In this document: piece after piece, positions 25,372-37,800 of the stretch
Position numbering within the stretch: the first letter of the stretch is position 1
Layout of the letters: each line of letters opens with the position of its first letter
Assembly: GCA_024529925.1 (NCBI GenBank)
Contig: JAFEUB010000735.1
Span: 2,732,501 to 2,796,500 of the forward strand
Reading direction: 5' to 3'
Length of the DNA: 64,000 bases
Origin: Ophthalmolycus amberensis
Taxonomy: Eukaryota; Chordata; Actinopteri; Perciformes; Zoarcidae
Notes under the pieces: model-generated
The model's input: the letters and a program-made list of their open reading frames with translations, nothing else
Database searches by the model: none
What the model was told of the DNA's origin: nothing
Translations under genes and position numbers: made by a program

Positions 25372-27448
25372 TCAGCGACATTTAGCCACGTGCCCAGAAA
25401 GATGGTGCGAGCGAGCGAACCTGCGGAGGCAGTTGGGGCACGAATATGGCTTCTCCCCCGTGTGAGTTAACATATGTGTTTTCAAATGGCCTGACAAACG
25501 GAAGCTTTTCCCGCATTCCTGACACGTGTAGGGACGCAGGTTCGTGTGACTCCTCCTGTGCTTGCCCAGATCCCCAGAGGAGGTGTAACAGTTGTGGCAG
25601 TCTGGGCACTCATAGGGCTTTTCCCCAGAGTGTATCCTCTTGTGCTTCACCAGGTCGCCAGACTGAGTGAAGCTCTTGTCACATTCGTTGCATTTGTAGG
25701 GTCTCTCGCCAGTGTGGGTGCGCTGGTGGTTTCGCAGATGTGCGAGGCGGATGAACCTATTGTCGCACACTGTGCAGTGGTAAGGCCTTTCTCCGGTGTG
25801 CGTGCGCAGGTGGATTTTCAAAGCCCCGAGATCTCCGATCTTCAGCCCACAGTCCCCGCACTGGTGAGCTTTCTCTTTGGTGTGGAGTTTGGTGTGAACC
25901 CTCAGGTTTCTCTGGGTGTTAAAGTTCTTCCCGCACACATTGCAGTGGAAGGGTCTCTCACTGGAGTGCGTCCTCAGGTGGAGATCCAGACTCGACTTGA
26001 ATCCAAACTCCTTCCCACATTCAGAGCAAGAATATTCCTTCTTGCCGGAGTGTGTGGTTAAGTGGCACTTGAGGTGGTGCGATCTTAAAAAGGCCTTCCC
26101 GCACACCTGGCACTTGTACGGCTTCTCCCCCGTGTGTATTTTCATGTGCTGCCGCCAACCGCTGCGCTCCACGAACTTCCTGCCACAATCCTTGCAGACA
26201 AACGGCCTGTCCCCTGTATGAGTGCGCATGTGATCCTCCAGGCTTTGAGGTGTGCCCATCTTCTTGCCACATTCTGGGCACTGCACACCGACGTCCAGAC
26301 AGATGGGCGTATCCTCAGACTCTGTGCTAAGCGGTTCATGACACAAATGAGGCCCTTGACCCCAGGTGGCTTTGAAACTCTTCGCACAGTCGGCACAGCT
26401 TAGGAACCCCCCTCCGGTAACCACTGACATGTTGTGCCAACGCTGACAGTGGTTCTTCAGGTTCTTCAGGTACTGGAAGCTGCGTGCACAGGTTGGACAG
26501 GGGTGAAGTCTGCGGGGAGGGGCAGAAGGGTGGGCTTCACGGACATGGACCCGAAGGTGTACTTTGGATTTAAAGGTGCTGCTGCAGACGGTGCAGGCGT
26601 GTTTAGGGAACAGGTTTAGCGTGTGGCTTGAGAGGCATTTTTTCAGCTTGGCAAGATATTCTTTCTGATGGACCCACTTGACATGCTTCTCCAAGAAGTC
26701 CAAGTCAGTAAAGGAGACGGTGCAGTGAGGACACGGATAGAAGTCAGATGATGACTCTACGTAGGAGAGGAAGACACACACACACAGAGAGCAGAGCGCA
26801 TCAAAAAAAGGTCCGTTATACAGACAATCTGAAACAAATACAAGCTATTGCAGGTACTCAAAATACACATTTTTTATGTTGACAAGATATCAAAACTATG
26901 CTTTTTAAAAGGGGAAAACTGGCTACATCTGATATCCTGCCATTGTATTAGTGCAACGAAAAATAAAATGTAATGTTAAAAAGAAAACACAGTGCATATT
27001 CCAGCTAAGAACTGCATGTTTTCATGAAGAACTGGCTCCTACCTGTGCAGACCTCCTCTTCCTCCCCATGGTCTTCCTGGATGTTGTCTGTCGCCTCCTG
27101 CTCATCGCCTCTCTCTTCTTTAATCCAAGACTCGGGCTCCTCCTTCACAGCAGCTTCGGTGGACTCACATTCTGGCTGCTGGTCTGAGTCACACTCCTCC
27201 TTTACGCCTCCCTGTTGATGCTCCACGTCCGACCTGAACGCAGCGGTGTCGGGCTTAGTGTCGAAACAGCTGGATGAGTCGCCATCGTGCGCCTCGCTGA
27301 TCTCCTGTGACAGTGGTTCCTCCTTGATTTGGATGTTAAGACCACCTCCACGAGAGCCCTCCTCATCCTCCAGCTCAGTTTTAACTCCGTCCACATCGTG
27401 TGGTTTCTCTCCTCTCTTGGCTCTGTTCTTGGCAGGTTTTATCTTCAT
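25372..27448 (-). CDS. C2H2 zinc-finger protein, two coding exons, 596 aa
   Basis: This is a probable sequence-specific DNA-binding nuclear protein. Coding exon 1 is 27448-27043; it ends ACAG|gtagga and joins in phase 1 to exon 2 (26756-25372, acceptor ctacgtag). The CDS is 1,791 nt with no breaks. Residues 1-135 are acidic and carry five psi-K-x-E motifs (VKTE, two IKEE, two VKEE), typical SUMO-acceptor sites. The N-terminal part of exon 2 has three fingers with long linkers and one degenerate finger. It is followed by a C-terminal array of eleven fingers joined mostly by TGEKP-type linkers, the last being C2HC-like. The start ATG lies in GACGATATGA; the frame upstream is open to a possible acceptor at about 27484, so the leader is spliced. 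No KRAB, BTB or SCAN domain is seen. It belongs to a fish zinc-finger family, but I cannot name the orthologue. Confidence 0.88.
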
Positions 27449-27659
27449 ATCGTCACCATTAGGTGTTCGTCTCCTTGTTGTGCTGTGGACCAGAGGAACA
27501 CATTGTTACAGCTACACACAAGGCATTGCAAGCGATACTAAAAACAGAAACAAGCGTGCATCTCATCTGTTATCTGACGTTAGCATCGAAGCTAAGCTAC
27601 ACGACCACTAGCCTAGCACTGTGGATCATTCACTGCTTGTTTTTCTTGGTACATTCAGC

Positions 27660-27735
27660 CGTAAAAGATAAACACATACCGGTGAAACTTCGGCGATTCA
27701 GCCCCAACGCTGCTATATAAATATGTAAGCTTTAC
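27660..27735 (-). promoter_or_regulatory. Candidate promoter and 5' UTR exon of the zinc-finger gene
   Basis: On the - strand a TATA-like ATATTTATATAG (about 27714-27725) precedes a short segment ending CACCG|gtatgtg at 27680. This would be a non-coding first exon spliced to the coding exon near 27484. GTTAGC and GCTAAG motifs, common around teleost start sites, lie in the adjoining intron at 27575-27600. Confidence 0.4.
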
Positions 27736-27849
27736 GTTTGCACTGAACTGGCTACATTAGTGTGTAACATTGGTGATAATAACACAGGAAGAGCGGATCC
27801 ACTTCCTGTGGTTGTGGCCAACCAGCTCAGACCACTGGCTCGTGGTCAT

Positions 27850-28594
27850 TAAACGACGTCATTAAAGGGACAGTAACTATTTAAGTTTTATTTTTTTTAT
27901 TTATTCTCGGGACAGCAACACCCGAACAACGACTTTTTAATTACTTAATTGATTGAAACATATTTAGAATCAGATCTTGCCACAAGCTAATCCTTTCATT
28001 TCTTTGAAAGTAGTTAGCAATATAGGAGGTCAAGAGTATCTAAAACCCACTTCAAAACATTAACTGAAATCTATTAATAAATTATTAATATTGATCCTAT
28101 TTCATTATGATCATTTTTGTCATGTAACCTTTGTTCAAGCTGTGACGGCCGATTGATATTGATGTACATTGGTTTTGTTCATAAAGATTAAAAACAAAAC
28201 CAATATAAAACTGCCACGAGCGAACATTTTCCTTGCATTAAGAATTGTCTTCAAAGACATAAATCTTTGTATTTTAAGATCTATTAAGTAGCAAACTGTC
28301 AGATTCAAATGAGATTCTTAATCATTGTTTAATTTGAAACAAGTGCGCGAGGGAGATGCAGGATAATACAGGCCTACAGTACTAAAAAATTAAGTTTAAT
28401 TATTTAAAATAACCTACAGTAGATTTTAGGCTAGTCACAATAATTCACATTCCCAACACAATTTTGTATTAACATCCCAGTACTCGACCTGTATTTCCTC
28501 AATCTCATGTCCTAATCGTCCTTTTATAATCAACAAATAGTATTAATACAAATTTGGGAAAAAACAGTTTTGTCCTCTGAACAAAACAAACTCA
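27850..28594. other. Intergenic between zinc-finger gene and megf8 3' end
   Basis: AT-rich sequence with no coding frame or recognised repeat. It separates the zinc-finger promoter from the megf8 polyadenylation site. Confidence 0.55.
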
Positions 28595-30306
28595 GTCATG
28601 TTCCACAGACTTTATTTCAGCCGACTCAGGACAGAATCTTGATACAAACTTCTGTACAACACTGTTCCCTTCTTTGAAACCGAGAAACAAACACAACTAA
28701 AGTTATGTACAAAAATATGTTAAAAAAAGAACATACACAAAGATACGAGACAAAAACAGAAAAAAAAACATATTAATGCTTTTTTGTGAAGGGCTGTTAT
28801 AAATAGGGACAGTATTCATTTGAGCTCTAGTTTGCATAACTATGGTGCGAGTATTCAGTTCATGACAAAACAGTCGTGCGATCATAATTTTGTTCATTCG
28901 ATAAGAAGCCAGTAGCATCACTCTAGAGTTCATCCATGACACTGTGGACGACTTCCCCTCATAGTGTTTCACGTGAACAATGGGGCTCGTTGCCTCCATG
29001 CAGTGCAAAAAGGAAAACAAAGAGGAACCAAATGTCAAACAAACAGCAAACAGTGAACCAGTAATTCAGTCTCATTGCAAATAAAAATACAAAAAAAAAA
29101 AAAAACTCTCACCAGGAGAACTCTTTCCATCATCATTGTAATTTCAATAGAGTAACATTTTCCCGTACTGTACTTTTTCTCAACCACATACATTTCTTCC
29201 TCTGAATCAAATCATAGCTATGATTGGCTAATACAATCATCTAAGCAGACAAGTTGCCTGAAAAAAAGCAGTCCAGCAAAACTAGCCAAACACCAACATA
29301 CATTTCATGTCAACAAAATGTAATCAAATGTTTCAAGAAGGACACGCGTCTTCATTTTGACGGACGAGTTCAGTCGTGTTACTAAATTATTAGCGTCAGG
29401 AACTGAACACCAATAAAAACACGATCCTTCATCTTTTTCCTTTTCTTTTCTTTTTTTTACAAAAACAATTCATGAAACAATATGTAATATATGTTACCGT
29501 TATTAAATGTAAGCCGGTCGACTCACAGACAAGGCAAGAAGTGAAGGCAGAAGCGCAAATAAAAGTGTAACAGAGCAGGTGAATGAATATGCAAAAACAC
29601 ACTCGGGAGTCTGTTCAACATAGACGTGTAGCTGAGACGCCGGTCATATACCGAGTTACAACTATAAATCAGTCATCGACGGGGATATAAAAACCATCTC
29701 ACAAGCAACTTTGACTGTTTGTTTTTTAACTGCGCTAAGCTCACAATCAAATTCTTGCACATTATGCTGAAACCAATTTAAGTGTCTTTTGTTCTCATTT
29801 GCCTTTTTTTTTTGATTGTCACTTTTTGGGATATAAAGCACATGTTGGTTCCATAGAGAACGGCTGTATTTTTTTTTTTTAACACCTCTGTTGGTCAGAG
29901 AGAAGAGTTTTGGCAACAGTCCAGCTTCAGTCTTTTTAGGAGACTGACTGTTGAATGTGCTCACACCTCTTCCTTAGTGACCACAGACGGGATGCGACAT
30001 TGTTTTGTTGATACGTAAAGCAGTTGTAGTGCATTCTAGAGACAGCTGGCTTGGTCATGTGAAGCACTGAAATACAGTACAGCAATACATAAAACAATAA
30101 AAGACACTTAATTCATGATACAGTGTATGTACAACTCTGTTCAAACAGCTCACGTTAACTGACTCGTCGTAACTCTTTCTTCTGGACTTTGTTTTTGACT
30201 TGCAGCTTTCAAAAAAAAGAAGAAAAAAAATCTCATGTATCAAACACTTTACAGATGTATCTTATCTCTTTTATCTCTGTCCTCTTTAAATAATATTGTT
30301 GCTTCC
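28595..30306 (-). other. megf8: megf8 3' UTR with polyadenylation signal
   Basis: The stretch after the megf8 stop has no other gene. An AATAAA on the - strand at 28616-28611 is followed by a GT/T-rich downstream region, so the 3' UTR is about 1.7 kb. It is AT-rich with several A or T runs. The polyA site is inferred from the signal only. Confidence 0.6.
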
Positions 30307-31809
30307 CTACATAGCCATAGTGGTCAGGTGCTGATGCCCCAGCAGCCCCTTGCGCCCTCCTCCGGCCCCTGGGTGCCCCCCTCCATTGCCATGGCCACAG
30401 TATTCTTGCAGGTTCTGACGCAAAGTAACCAGTGCGGAGCCCAGACAGGCACGGTTTGGAGCCAAGACACCCCCGGGCAGCTGGAAGAGGACAGTGGCCA
30501 CCCCAGCCATGCCGTCATCTGTGGGCTCCAGGGTGATGGGCCCGACCTTAAAGGTGGAGTAAGAGAAGCCCATGAGCTGAGAGAGGAAGGGGTCGGAGCG
30601 GCAAAAGTGCTGGTAGCCGCTGTACGTGGATGGGTGGTGGTGGTGCGAGGCCGGGGTGCCAGACGTGGTGCTGGCATAGTGGTGGGTGTTCAAGTAGTGC
30701 AGAGGCAGGTGCTGCCCACCGTTGCCCCCTCCACCCAGGGTGAGGTGGTGGTGGTGGTGGGCCGTGGGTCCAGAGCCCGAGTCATGTTTGCAGGAGACAG
30801 CTCCCGCCCTGCCCCTCTGGCCCACCACCACTCCTCCTAACTTACTTGTGCGGGCATGAGCGAGCGATACAGTGCTGCCCCCCACCACCCCTCCACCAGC
30901 TGAAGGCAGGTAGATGAGCTGAGGCTCCTCTGGCTCAAAGTATATGGTGAGTTTAGCGAAGGGCCTCGACGCCATCTTGGTCATCTCCTGGATGTGGCGA
31001 CGCTGCTCCCGACGGAAGTCCAGGAACTGCTTCACCTTCCACAGGAGGACGCAGACAGACAGGAAGAGGAAGAAGCAGGAGAAGAAAACAGAGAAGAAGA
31101 CAAAAAGGTCGATGTGGGCTTGGTCTTGTCGCAAAAACAACAGGCCCTGGGATTCTCCCTGCCTGTCGCCAGTTCCCACACCTCTCAGAGCGATGTAGAA
31201 GCGGCTGGATTTCAGGGAGTGCACCTCATGGGGGAAGGTGATGACCACGCGATCTCGAACACTACGGACGATCATCACCGTCTGTGGTTTCCACACAGTG
31301 ATGTAGGTGATGAGTCCTCCCGCCCGGTCCTCTGTAATCTCTCTCTCTGCTCCGGGGACCTTTGCTTGCAGCTGCAGTGGGTTATGGGAGAGCACGGGAC
31401 CCCCGAGACTGGACGAGGCGTTGGCAAACACCTTTATGGGGGACGGAGGTGAATCCTTATCGACACCAGCTGTTGTCCCCCGAGTCACCGATTCCTCCTC
31501 GATCCTGATGGTGTGAATCCCTGTGTATCGGTCTACATCCACGATGAAGATGTCATGAGAGTTGGACACGTACACCTCCACCTCACCAAAGGTAACATCA
31601 ATGGTGACTCGAATGTCCACATTGGTGAACTTTGGCTGCGCAGAGAAAAACACAGTGCGCCCTTTGGGCAGGTTGCGAATGGTGGGGTCATGGAAGCAGT
31701 TGGTCTGGGACGTCGGGTCGAAGCAGCACTCCGTGTCCACGTTGAACTGACGGTAGCACTGACGCCCGTTCACCGGTGTGCCATTGAAGGAGTCCTTGCA
31801 CTTGGCACA
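30307..31809 (-). CDS. megf8: megf8 exon 43: membrane-proximal domain, TM, cytoplasmic tail
   Basis: The last coding exon encodes about residues 2378-2877. The extracellular part runs from CAKCKDSF to FLRQDQAH. The transmembrane segment starts IDLFVFFSVFF at about residue 2610. The juxtamembrane motif MASRPFAKL (about residue 2656) is the attractin-family motif known to bind MGRN1-type ligases. A Gly/His-rich segment (about residues 2727-2780, including runs of five and four His) has no counterpart in the mammalian tail. The conserved end includes GPITLEPTDDGMAGVAT and stops at TAG 30309-30307. Confidence 0.93.
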   Translation of the reverse strand, partial: CAKCKDSFNGTPVNGRQCYRQFNVDTECCFDPTSQTNCFHDPTIRNLPKGRTVFFSAQPKFTNVDIRVTIDVTFGEVEVYVSNSHDIFIVDVDRYTGIHTIRIEEESVTRGTTAGVDKDSPPSPIKVFANASSSLGGPVLSHNPLQLQAKVPGAEREITEDRAGGLITYITVWKPQTVMIVRSVRDRVVITFPHEVHSLKSSRFYIALRGVGTGDRQGESQGLLFLRQDQAHIDLFVFFSVFFSCFFLFLSVCVLLWKVKQFLDFRREQRRHIQEMTKMASRPFAKLTIYFEPEEPQLIYLPSAGGGVVGGSTVSLAHARTSKLGGVVVGQRGRAGAVSCKHDSGSGPTAHHHHHLTLGGGGNGGQHLPLHYLNTHHYASTTSGTPASHHHHPSTYSGYQHFCRSDPFLSQLMGFSYSTFKVGPITLEPTDDGMAGVATVLFQLPGGVLAPNRACLGSALVTLRQNLQEYCGHGNGGGHPGAGGGRKGLLGHQHLTTMAM

Positions 31810-34800
31810 CTGAGTAGAAGAGAACAACCAATAGAGTTTGAGCAAACATAGCAATGAACAGGAGAGGGCCACGAAGGTATTTCTCTGTTCAAAATATTGC
31901 TTTTATCAACGCAGAGACAGAAAATCAATGATCAATATGATAATGACCACCTTGTGTGTGTAGACGTGAAACCCCCTTTTTCCATATTTGATGTGCATAA
32001 CTAGAGCTGGGTGATATCATCAAAAAAATACAACAATGTCTCGGGTTCATGCTTTTCTATATCGGTTCTATCGTAATGTCAATAAAAGACCTGCGGCCAA
32101 TATTTACATCACTTGGACGGCGCTTACACTATGATTTAACAATCAGTGAGGTTATGGAGGCTACATACACCTCACATGCAGTTGATGCAGACCAGGATGT
32201 ACATGGATACACTTTTATAGGCCTCAATGTCTCTGACCTGTCCTGTAAAATGCATCAGACGTTTTTGATTTTTCCCTTAAGTTCTGAACAAAATGAGAAA
32301 ATACTCAGTACACTTCATTTGTTCAGTATTTCATTCACACAGTACAAAATAAAAATGGGCTTTTCTATGTGGTCATTTCATATAGAATATGTGTTTATTG
32401 AATCACCAGAAAACATGCTCTATTGTGATATTTATTGTATATTGAGATATCCAATGACCTATAATCGGGACAGAATATGTTGGCCTTATCGCCCCGCCCC
32501 TTGTATACCTGTTGCCTGTAGCAGTCTTTCCGGTCACTCTGAGGGCTGCTGAGGCAGGAGGACGTCTCCGTGTTGTTTTGGCAGGGGCATCCTGTACCAT
32601 CGTGCTCATTACACGTGTCTGCATGGCCGTTACACTGACATCTGCAATGAAAAGGATTTATTAGAAGTCTGTTGCCTCCACAAGCATTTTTGCTGATTGT
32701 ATTTTTGCAACATTTGCACATCCTATTTATCTACTTCATAGGTATGGGAACATTTCCATCTCATTACTCGCATTTGTTGTGTTACTGTAAGACCAGATAG
32801 AAAAAGAAGACTTATCATTTAGCAGTTCAACATTAGCAGTAAGCACTGTATGTTGATGCTGACAGGTCTGGCATTGTGTGTACCCACAAACAATGGTAAT
32901 TGTGTACACTGCCCAAACAAGCAGTATAACGGCCTTTTTTAAACATTTAAAAGCCTAACACACAAATGCTTTGTAATGTCACAGCATGGGAATCAATTGA
33001 CTGCTAAGCAGAACACATTACTCACTTATCACACTTCGCCTGCAGCAGGAAGAAGCCACTGAGGCAGCTCTCACACTTGTCCCCCACGCTGTTGTTCTGG
33101 CAATTCACACAGACAGCGTTCTCTTCTGTGGGACCCTCCGTCACCCAGATCTGGATCTGATGAAGGGACAAAGAGAGATGGACCCCAGAAAAGAACAAAG
33201 GCAGTGGCCAACAGTAAGCACACTGCTGGAGTATTTGTTTTGACATATCAAGAGAAGGCCACAAGGCCGGCAGACACTTACGCTGCTGGGGTCCAGGAGG
33301 AGCCCTGGGCTCTCAAGGGCCTTCTTATGTTCATCTCCGGATAAACACACGCCACTGTTTCCTCGGCAAAACTCCCGACATGGACGACAAGTGCCCCCCC
33401 CCTTGGCGGAGCCCACGAACAGAGGCTTACACTTCTCACAGTGTTTACCCTGGAAATGGAGGGGAGGGGGGAATAAATCGTCACCAGTGGACTTGGAAAA
33501 ATGGTGTCTACAGTATGTACAGGTGTTTTTACTATAAGCACTTACTATAGTGTTATTGTGGCACTCAAGGCAAACATCTGGTTTGCTGACCCCAGCGCAG
33601 TTGCTGTGTTTGTTGCAGCTGCACTGAGAGGAGCAGTTATCCCCCACAAATCCAAAGTGACACTGGCAAACTCCTGGGGACATGCATGTCCCAGTTCACA
33701 CAGCCCTGTGCACACACGGGCTCACACTGACCAGAAGCGCTGTTTCGGAAAACAAAAAAACAAGAAGATTTTTGGTTAACATATACTGTACATTTACTAT
33801 GAAAAGCAATACAGTATTTTTGGTATTTACTAACTATCCTCATGTATTAAATGTCCTCAGTCATAATTACTAGCTCATGATCTTGCCTGCTAAGTATGTA
33901 ACCCTGTTTGCAGGTGCAGTGATATCCCTGGGGTTGGTCGTGGCAGTCCTGGGTGCTGTTACAGTGGTGATGGCCATTGGCACACTCGTCCTCCGCTGGA
34001 CAGTGAAGGAAGGACCAGCTGCTGTTTCCCAGGGGGCAAACACCCTCACTCACACCTGGGAGACAAGAATGGAAGAAGGTGAGTGAAATACTGATGAGAA
34101 AAGCAAACATTTAGAGTGATTAAGGATCAATGGACTGGTCACACATTGCTATGCATCAACTGAAGATATTTCTCACCATCAAGACCTCCTTGTAGGCAGC
34201 GTCCAGCCCCATTGCCCACCCGAGTAGCACACCAACCACACTGAGGTCTGCCAATGCACTGGGAGCACTGGGTGAGCTGGGAGCATTGGGGAGAGCACGA
34301 GTCCCCCCCAGAGAGTAGACGACCGCACTGACCCGCCTCACAACGCAGAGGCACAAAAGAAGGGCTCGTGCACTAGAGGAAGGGGAGAGGGGTTAGCTGT
34401 GTATGAACGCGTTTGATCAAATAACGCACAAAGTTCTCCGTAAAGCTCACGCAGGGCAGTCTTACCTGCTGCAGGGCCATGCTCCACACACAGTGCTGCC
34501 AGCCCCCATCGGAGCCCCTGGAGCCTAGACAGAGGCTGCAGTTACTGAGACTGTGGCAGGGCGGAGGGCATGGCATCGGGGGAGAAGACTCCACCTGCAT
34601 GGGTGAGACGTTGAGCAGGGCGTAGCTGAAACACGTCCAGTCGTAGGTGGGGTTCACACTCAGGATGCGCCTCGTCTCACCTGGAGAAATCAAAGCAAAC
34701 AACTTTTCTTTTTTTTTTGTGGAACACTAAATATGAACCCAAAGAGCTGATTTATTGTAGCTGCACAATTGTCACCAAAATAATAATTCATAATAAATAA

Positions 34801-37800
34801 ATCAGTGTTTTTTTAAATTTATTTTTATCTTTAGACTGAAATGATGAATTTCCTCAAAGCTCTTCCACACTATTGCCTCTACCTGTGCGCTTGAACTGGC
34901 GGGTCCACATGCATTTCCCAGAAGCAATACACTTGGGGCAGTCAGAGGCCTCACAGCTGGTCTCAGTGCAGTTGCTGGACAGGAAGATCTCTCTCTGGTT
35001 GATCCGACAGTCATGTTCAGACGTACAGCTGACAGAGGTGCTGATGCAGGCCCCCTCTGGACAGTTTGTGCACCACTTACACTGTAGAGCAGGCTGGGAA
35101 ATTCAGTAAGGAACAGATTTTAGCTGATGGAAAGTAGTTTTCTCGCCTCGAGCTGCTGATTGTGTGAGAGAAGGGGTCTTGCAATGTTACCTGTGGTGCA
35201 CTTGAGAATGTTTTAGGGTGTCGGGCGAGGCATTCACTGCAGGTCTTCAGTCTGCGACACTGGTCTGCCTGACGAGGGGTCGGCGAACAGGGACTCTGGC
35301 CAGTGAAGCAGCCCATTCTGATGGAAAGGGAAGGAGGGAGAGAAATGTACGTTTGACGCATTATATTTAGTAGCTGCTGATACAGTGCCTTGCAGTAGTA
35401 GTCTCCCACGTGCATTTTGGCAAACTCCAAATGTGTTTTCTTATTTTTTTCCCTGAGAGATACTCCAATCTCTGCTGTGGAGATTCAAGGTTGTGGTCTC
35501 TCTGATTAATGCCCTTCTGGTCCGTGAGTATTGATCCTCTGATGGTCGGTTTGTTGTGGTTCCACATTCTTCCCATTTTATAATAATGAATTGAATGGTG
35601 CTCCGTTAGACACTTAAGATTGCGTTTTATTTCACTTCACCAATTTCGACTATTTGTGTAGGTCCATGACATAAAATCCAAATAAAAATCCATTTAAATT
35701 TCAGGTTGTAAAGCAACAAAATAGTAAAAACACCAAGGGGGTAAATGCATTTACAGGGCACTGTAACTTCAAACTAAGCTATCTACCTAGTTAGAGTTGC
35801 TTTAAGCCAATGCCTCACCTCTCAGCGGTATCAGAAGAAGCACAGGTTCCTCTACACCAGACGCAGCTGCCCGTAGTGGTGTTGCAGGCCTCTGGGGTGG
35901 GCAGCAGCGCACAGGGGTCAGCGGGCACAGACAGGGTTAAGAGTCGGCCCAGCGTGACACCGTTGAAGCCTCCTGATATGAAGAGACGGTCGCCCCAGCT
36001 TGTCATGGCAAGAGACACTGAACGATTCACTGGATCTCCGATAACGGAGACTGAAGAGAGAGATAAAAATGGGTTAGGGTAAGTTATGATTTGACCATCA
36101 TCGAATCTGCAGAAAGACATTAAGATGGTCACCTGGTTCTATCCAGGTGTTACAGTTGATCTGGTACAGAGACACCGAGTTACTGTAGTCTTCTGCTTCT
36201 GTCCTTCCCCCGACAATGACCATGGTGTCTTTGATCATGGCCGCAGCGTGGAAGAAACGGGACAGGGGCTGCACAGCAAAGAGATGATACAGCAAAAATT
36301 GATAAGTTATCTATATGCAGTACACTGAGGATAAATGCTTGGCTTGTCAAATGTACTGGCCCGTAAGAGGAGGATAGAGACTAGATGAGGCCTCTTACCT
36401 TATTACCCTGTGAGGGGACCAGCAGAGACCAGGTGAGGTTGGGGTAGTACAGACTGTAGAGCTCGCCTGAAGGCTCCACAGTCTCCACGTGAAAGCGGTA
36501 GCCTCCAAAAACATAGATGGCATCAGTCTGCTCATGGTAGACTGCTGAGTGGCCATATAATCCTGTTTGAAGAACACATAGGGCAAAACAGGTTTCAGCA
36601 CATTTTCAAAATGTAATACTACATTTCTCAGTGGGCTTGACTATGAAATGATCTATGTTCGTACACATATAAGTGGTGCATCAGTCAATAACTCATTGAC
36701 CGAGTAAGAACAATGTTATAACCCGTAAAAAAAAGGCCTCAAGAACCTGTAGGTGGTGTGCCAGTGTGGGGGGCAGCGGTCCAGTTTCCAGTGCGAGGGC
36801 TGAACTCCAGCAGATGGTGGTTGAAGCTGTTGTCTGGAGAGTAACCTCCAATCAACAGCACAGAGGAGTCTCGGCGTACAGTTAGAGTGTGGCCCGCCAA
36901 TTGGGGCATTACTGAGCTCTGTCAGAGATGGAAGAACATTTCATTTTTGCTTGGAGGTAAAACACACTTCAGCTGTTTATAGATATTTTGTGTTTCCACG
37001 ATAAATCAAAGCCCAACCTTGTGTTCTCTCCAGACTAAACTGCTGAGATTGAGACTCCAGGTATCCATCGCAACACCGTTTTGAATGACACCGCCCGCCA
37101 CCAACATGAAGTCGTGAGTGGCTCCGTGGCTGCCAGAGCCAGACTCGTGACTGGTCAGCAGTGCAGAGGCGTGGTGATAGCGAGGGCCAGGAGTCGAGCC
37201 TTCTTCTACAGAACTTGTCAACATTTGGGTCCAACGGTGCTCTGACACAGAATATCTAAACAAACCAGGGACAAAATGTATGATAGTGCACATATAGACA
37301 GTACATGTGTTATATACATACAGTATAATTACACCTAAAAGGTGTCAAAACGGCCCTTACCTATAGACATTTCCCAGAATGCCCTCAGACAGAGAGAGTC
37401 CTCCATACATCCAGAGGGTGCCCTGTGGTCCAGACACCAGAGTGTGTCCCATCCTGTGGAGGAACCTGTGTGCCTGGTTCTGTGGAGCAACCGCACATAT
37501 GAATGCGTGTCAGCGTGTGCTGAGGTGTGAGATTCATGAATGGTGCAGATAAACATTTTTTTAACAGTTTATTTTCCGTCCCTACCACTGTCAGTTGTGT
37601 GTCCAGCAGTGTTTCCCAGACCAGGCTGTTGGAGTCCCGAAGAACAGAGCAGTCTGAGCCAGCCCAGCTGTGTGAGCACACGCACACTCCCAGAGACTGA
37701 GACAAACAAAATATGCCGATAAGCCATGTAGGGAAATTTATAACATGACTATCATCGCCAAAATACATTATTTTACAACTGTCATTTTATAGCTGAAGAT

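Noticed and set aside
25546..26061. A 171-codon + strand frame opposite the zinc-finger exon
   Set aside because: Antisense shadow of the repeated finger units.
30235..30840. A 201-codon + strand frame
   Set aside because: It is the antisense shadow of megf8 exon 43, whose GC-rich codons keep the opposite strand open.
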